Source: JBPOIS01 sp052034295 (GTDB taxonomy: Bacteria > Pseudomonadota > Gammaproteobacteria > Pseudomonadales > Moraxellaceae). Taken from it: DNA of 7,918 nt. The position numbers were made by a program, and so were the translations under genes. How positions within the stretch are numbered: the first letter of the stretch is position 1; each line of letters opens with the position of its first letter. Positions 6,555 through 7,918 of this stretch are shown here, piece after piece. The DNA is taken from positions 1-7,918 of the forward strand of contig JBPOIS010000078.1 in the NCBI GenBank assembly GCA_052034295.1, given 5' to 3'. The notes beneath the pieces are model-generated. The model did no database searches. It was not told where the DNA came from and was given only the letters and a program-made list of their open reading frames with translations.

Positions 6555-7556
6555 ATGTCCCTTGATGTTTATGCCATCGGCAACGCCCTGGTGGACCGGG
6601 AATTTTCAGTGACCGATGAATTCCTGCAGCAATGCAGCCTGCAAAAAGGCACCATGCACCTGGTGGATGTGCAGGCCCAGAACCAGCTGTTCGAGTGGCT
6701 GATGCAGCACAACACCGTGTCCACCGAGGCCAGTGGCGGCTCCGCGGGCAACACGGCTTACGCAGTGGCCGCGCTGGGGGGTACAGCGTTTTATGCCTGC
6801 CGGGTCGGTCACGACGCCATGGGCGATTTTTATCTGGCCGACATGCAGCGTGCCGGGGTGCAGACCTCGCCGCGCGCCCAGTCGCTGGGCCAGACCGGCA
6901 CCTGTCTGGTGCTGGTGACTGCCGATGCCGAGCGCACCATGCACACCCACCTGGGCATCAGTGCCGAGCTCAGTGTCGAGCAGGTGGACCCCACCCCACT
7001 GGCGCAGGCCCAGTACCTGTACATCGAGGGCTATCTGGCCTCCAGTCCCAGCGCACGGCAGGCCGTACAGCAGCTGCGCCAGCTGGCGCGGACACACGGC
7101 TGCAAATTGGCCCTGTCACTGTCCGATCCGGCCATGGTGCAGTACTGCCGCGAAGGTCTGGAAGACCTGATCGGTGACGGGGTGGACGTGCTGTTCTGCA
7201 ACGCCCAGGAGGCGCTGCTGTTTGCCCAGACCCATGAGCTGGCCGTGGCCGTGGACCTGCTGCTGCAGCACGCCCCGCTGGCGGTGGTCACGCTGGGCAG
7301 CGAGGGTGCGCTGATTGCGCGTGCCGATGGCCTGCGCCAGCCGGTGCCCCCCCAGCAGGTGCTGGAGGTGCTGGACACCAACGGGGCTGGCGATGGCTTT
7401 GCCGGGGGGTTTTTGTACGGCCTGAGCCAGCGCTTCACCCTGAATGACTGTGGCCATCTGGGCACAGCCGTGGCCACCGCCATCATCCAGCAGTATGGCC
7501 CGCGCCTGCCGCGTGCCCGCTATGCCCAGATCCTGCAACAGATGATCCAGCCCTGA
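6555..7556 (+). CDS. PfkB-family carbohydrate/nucleoside kinase, adenosine-kinase-like
   Basis: Predicted cytoplasmic ribokinase-fold kinase that transfers phosphate from ATP to a sugar or nucleoside hydroxyl. The N-terminal DVYAIGNALVD (4-14) carries the substrate-binding aspartate and resembles bacterial enzymes annotated as adenosine kinase. The first PfkB signature region is GGSAGNTAYAVAALGG (from residue 61), and the second is DTNGAGDGFAGGF (274-286) with catalytic base D280 in the anion-hole GAGD. A TLGSEGALI block and a closing QQYGPRLP are also family-like. From this start it is 333 residues, normal for the family. An in-frame ATG at 6537 would add six residues but has no ribosome binding site, whereas ATG 6555 has TGAGA 8 bases upstream. 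It is followed after 19 bp by the Rieske gene, probably one operon. Adenosine is inferred from resemblance; another nucleoside or sugar is possible. Confidence 0.92.
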   Translation: MSLDVYAIGNALVDREFSVTDEFLQQCSLQKGTMHLVDVQAQNQLFEWLMQHNTVSTEASGGSAGNTAYAVAALGGTAFYACRVGHDAMGDFYLADMQRAGVQTSPRAQSLGQTGTCLVLVTADAERTMHTHLGISAELSVEQVDPTPLAQAQYLYIEGYLASSPSARQAVQQLRQLARTHGCKLALSLSDPAMVQYCREGLEDLIGDGVDVLFCNAQEALLFAQTHELAVAVDLLLQHAPLAVVTLGSEGALIARADGLRQPVPPQQVLEVLDTNGAGDGFAGGFLYGLSQRFTLNDCGHLGTAVATAIIQQYGPRLPRARYAQILQQMIQP

Positions 7557-7575
7557 GCATCGAGGACCCATCCCC

Positions 7576-7905
7576 ATGGAATTGTTGTGCCGCACCGAGC
7601 AGATCGCCGACCGCGATGCCCGCAGTTTTGACACCTCCCGTGGCGAGGTGATCGTCACCCAGCGCGATGGGCAGTTTTTTGCCTATCAGAACCGCTGCCC
7701 GCACCTGGGTATCTCGCTGGAGTTCCGCGAACAGGAGTTCATGGATCAGGACCGTGAGTACCTGATCTGTGCCAACCACGGTGCCCTGTTTCAGGTGGAC
7801 AGCGGCCACTGCGTGCTGGGCCCGTGCAAGGGCCAGTCGCTGACCGCCGTGCCGATCACCGTGCACTCCGATGGCGGGATTTATCTGGCGCAGCCGCAGG
7901 ACTGA
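7576..7905 (+). CDS. Small Rieske-type [2Fe-2S] ferredoxin-like protein
   Basis: A 109-residue stand-alone Rieske domain. The cluster ligands are visible as C41-P-H43 in RCPHLG and C65-A-N-H68 in CANHGALF, a 21-residue gap between the two pairs. The downstream GHCVLGPCKGQSL (77-89) contains the family C-x-x-GPC-x-G segment, so the fold looks complete. There is no signal or Tat peptide, no membrane helix and no oxygenase catalytic domain, so it is probably a soluble cytoplasmic electron carrier or the small component of an enzyme whose partner is not in view. GAGGA at 7562-7566 lies 9 bases before the ATG. It follows the kinase by 19 bp and is probably co-transcribed. The physiological partner is unknown. 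Confidence 0.93.
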   Translation: MELLCRTEQIADRDARSFDTSRGEVIVTQRDGQFFAYQNRCPHLGISLEFREQEFMDQDREYLICANHGALFQVDSGHCVLGPCKGQSLTAVPITVHSDGGIYLAQPQD

Positions 7906-7918
7906 GTCTGGACTGGGG

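Noticed and set aside
7116..7866. Minus-strand frames antisense to the kinase and Rieske genes (7116-7658 and 7483-7866)
   Set aside because: Both lie opposite clear PfkB and Rieske motifs and have no ribosome binding site or domain of their own.

Overview
The window is about 60% G+C and looks like ordinary chromosomal housekeeping sequence from a proteobacterium. The residues of UvrB and the aminotransferase, and the order uvrB, tRNA-Asn, aminotransferase, recall Gammaproteobacteria (Pseudomonas has a comparable order, from memory). A betaproteobacterium cannot be excluded from the sequence alone. I see no transposase, integrase, phage gene, CRISPR array or toxin-antitoxin pair.

Layout. Positions 1-762 (minus) hold the first 254 codons of uvrB, running off the left edge. 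Divergent from it is a small predicted membrane-anchored protein (913-1173, plus) that I do not recognise. At 1299-1477 (minus) is a complete tRNA-Asn(GUU) unit: a -35/-10 promoter with a 17-bp spacer, the tRNA with encoded CCA, and a textbook intrinsic terminator. Then, all on the minus strand, come a class I PLP-dependent (aspartate-type) aminotransferase (1546-2748, GTG start), a 100-residue DUF4236 protein with a C-terminal membrane helix (2874-3176), and a 977-residue M16C (PreP-like) metallopeptidase (3380-6313). Across a 240-bp divergent intergenic region lies a plus-strand pair: a PfkB-family sugar/nucleoside kinase, probably adenosine-kinase-like (6555-7556), and 19 bp later a small Rieske [2Fe-2S] protein (7576-7905).

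The genes do not form one pathway. They cover DNA repair, tRNA supply for Asn codons, amino-acid/2-oxoacid exchange, peptide clearance, nucleoside/sugar phosphorylation and an iron-sulfur protein. The only tight arrangement is kinase-Rieske, which is likely one operon. The three minus-strand genes from the peptidase to the aminotransferase are separated by 203 bp and 125 bp and probably have at least partly separate promoters.

I looked for a hidden system and did not find a convincing one. The items most worth a second look are the unassigned small membrane protein beside uvrB, the N-terminal extension of UvrB, the DUF4236 protein beside the peptidase, the kinase-Rieske pair, and several short repeats or tracts in the intergenic regions.
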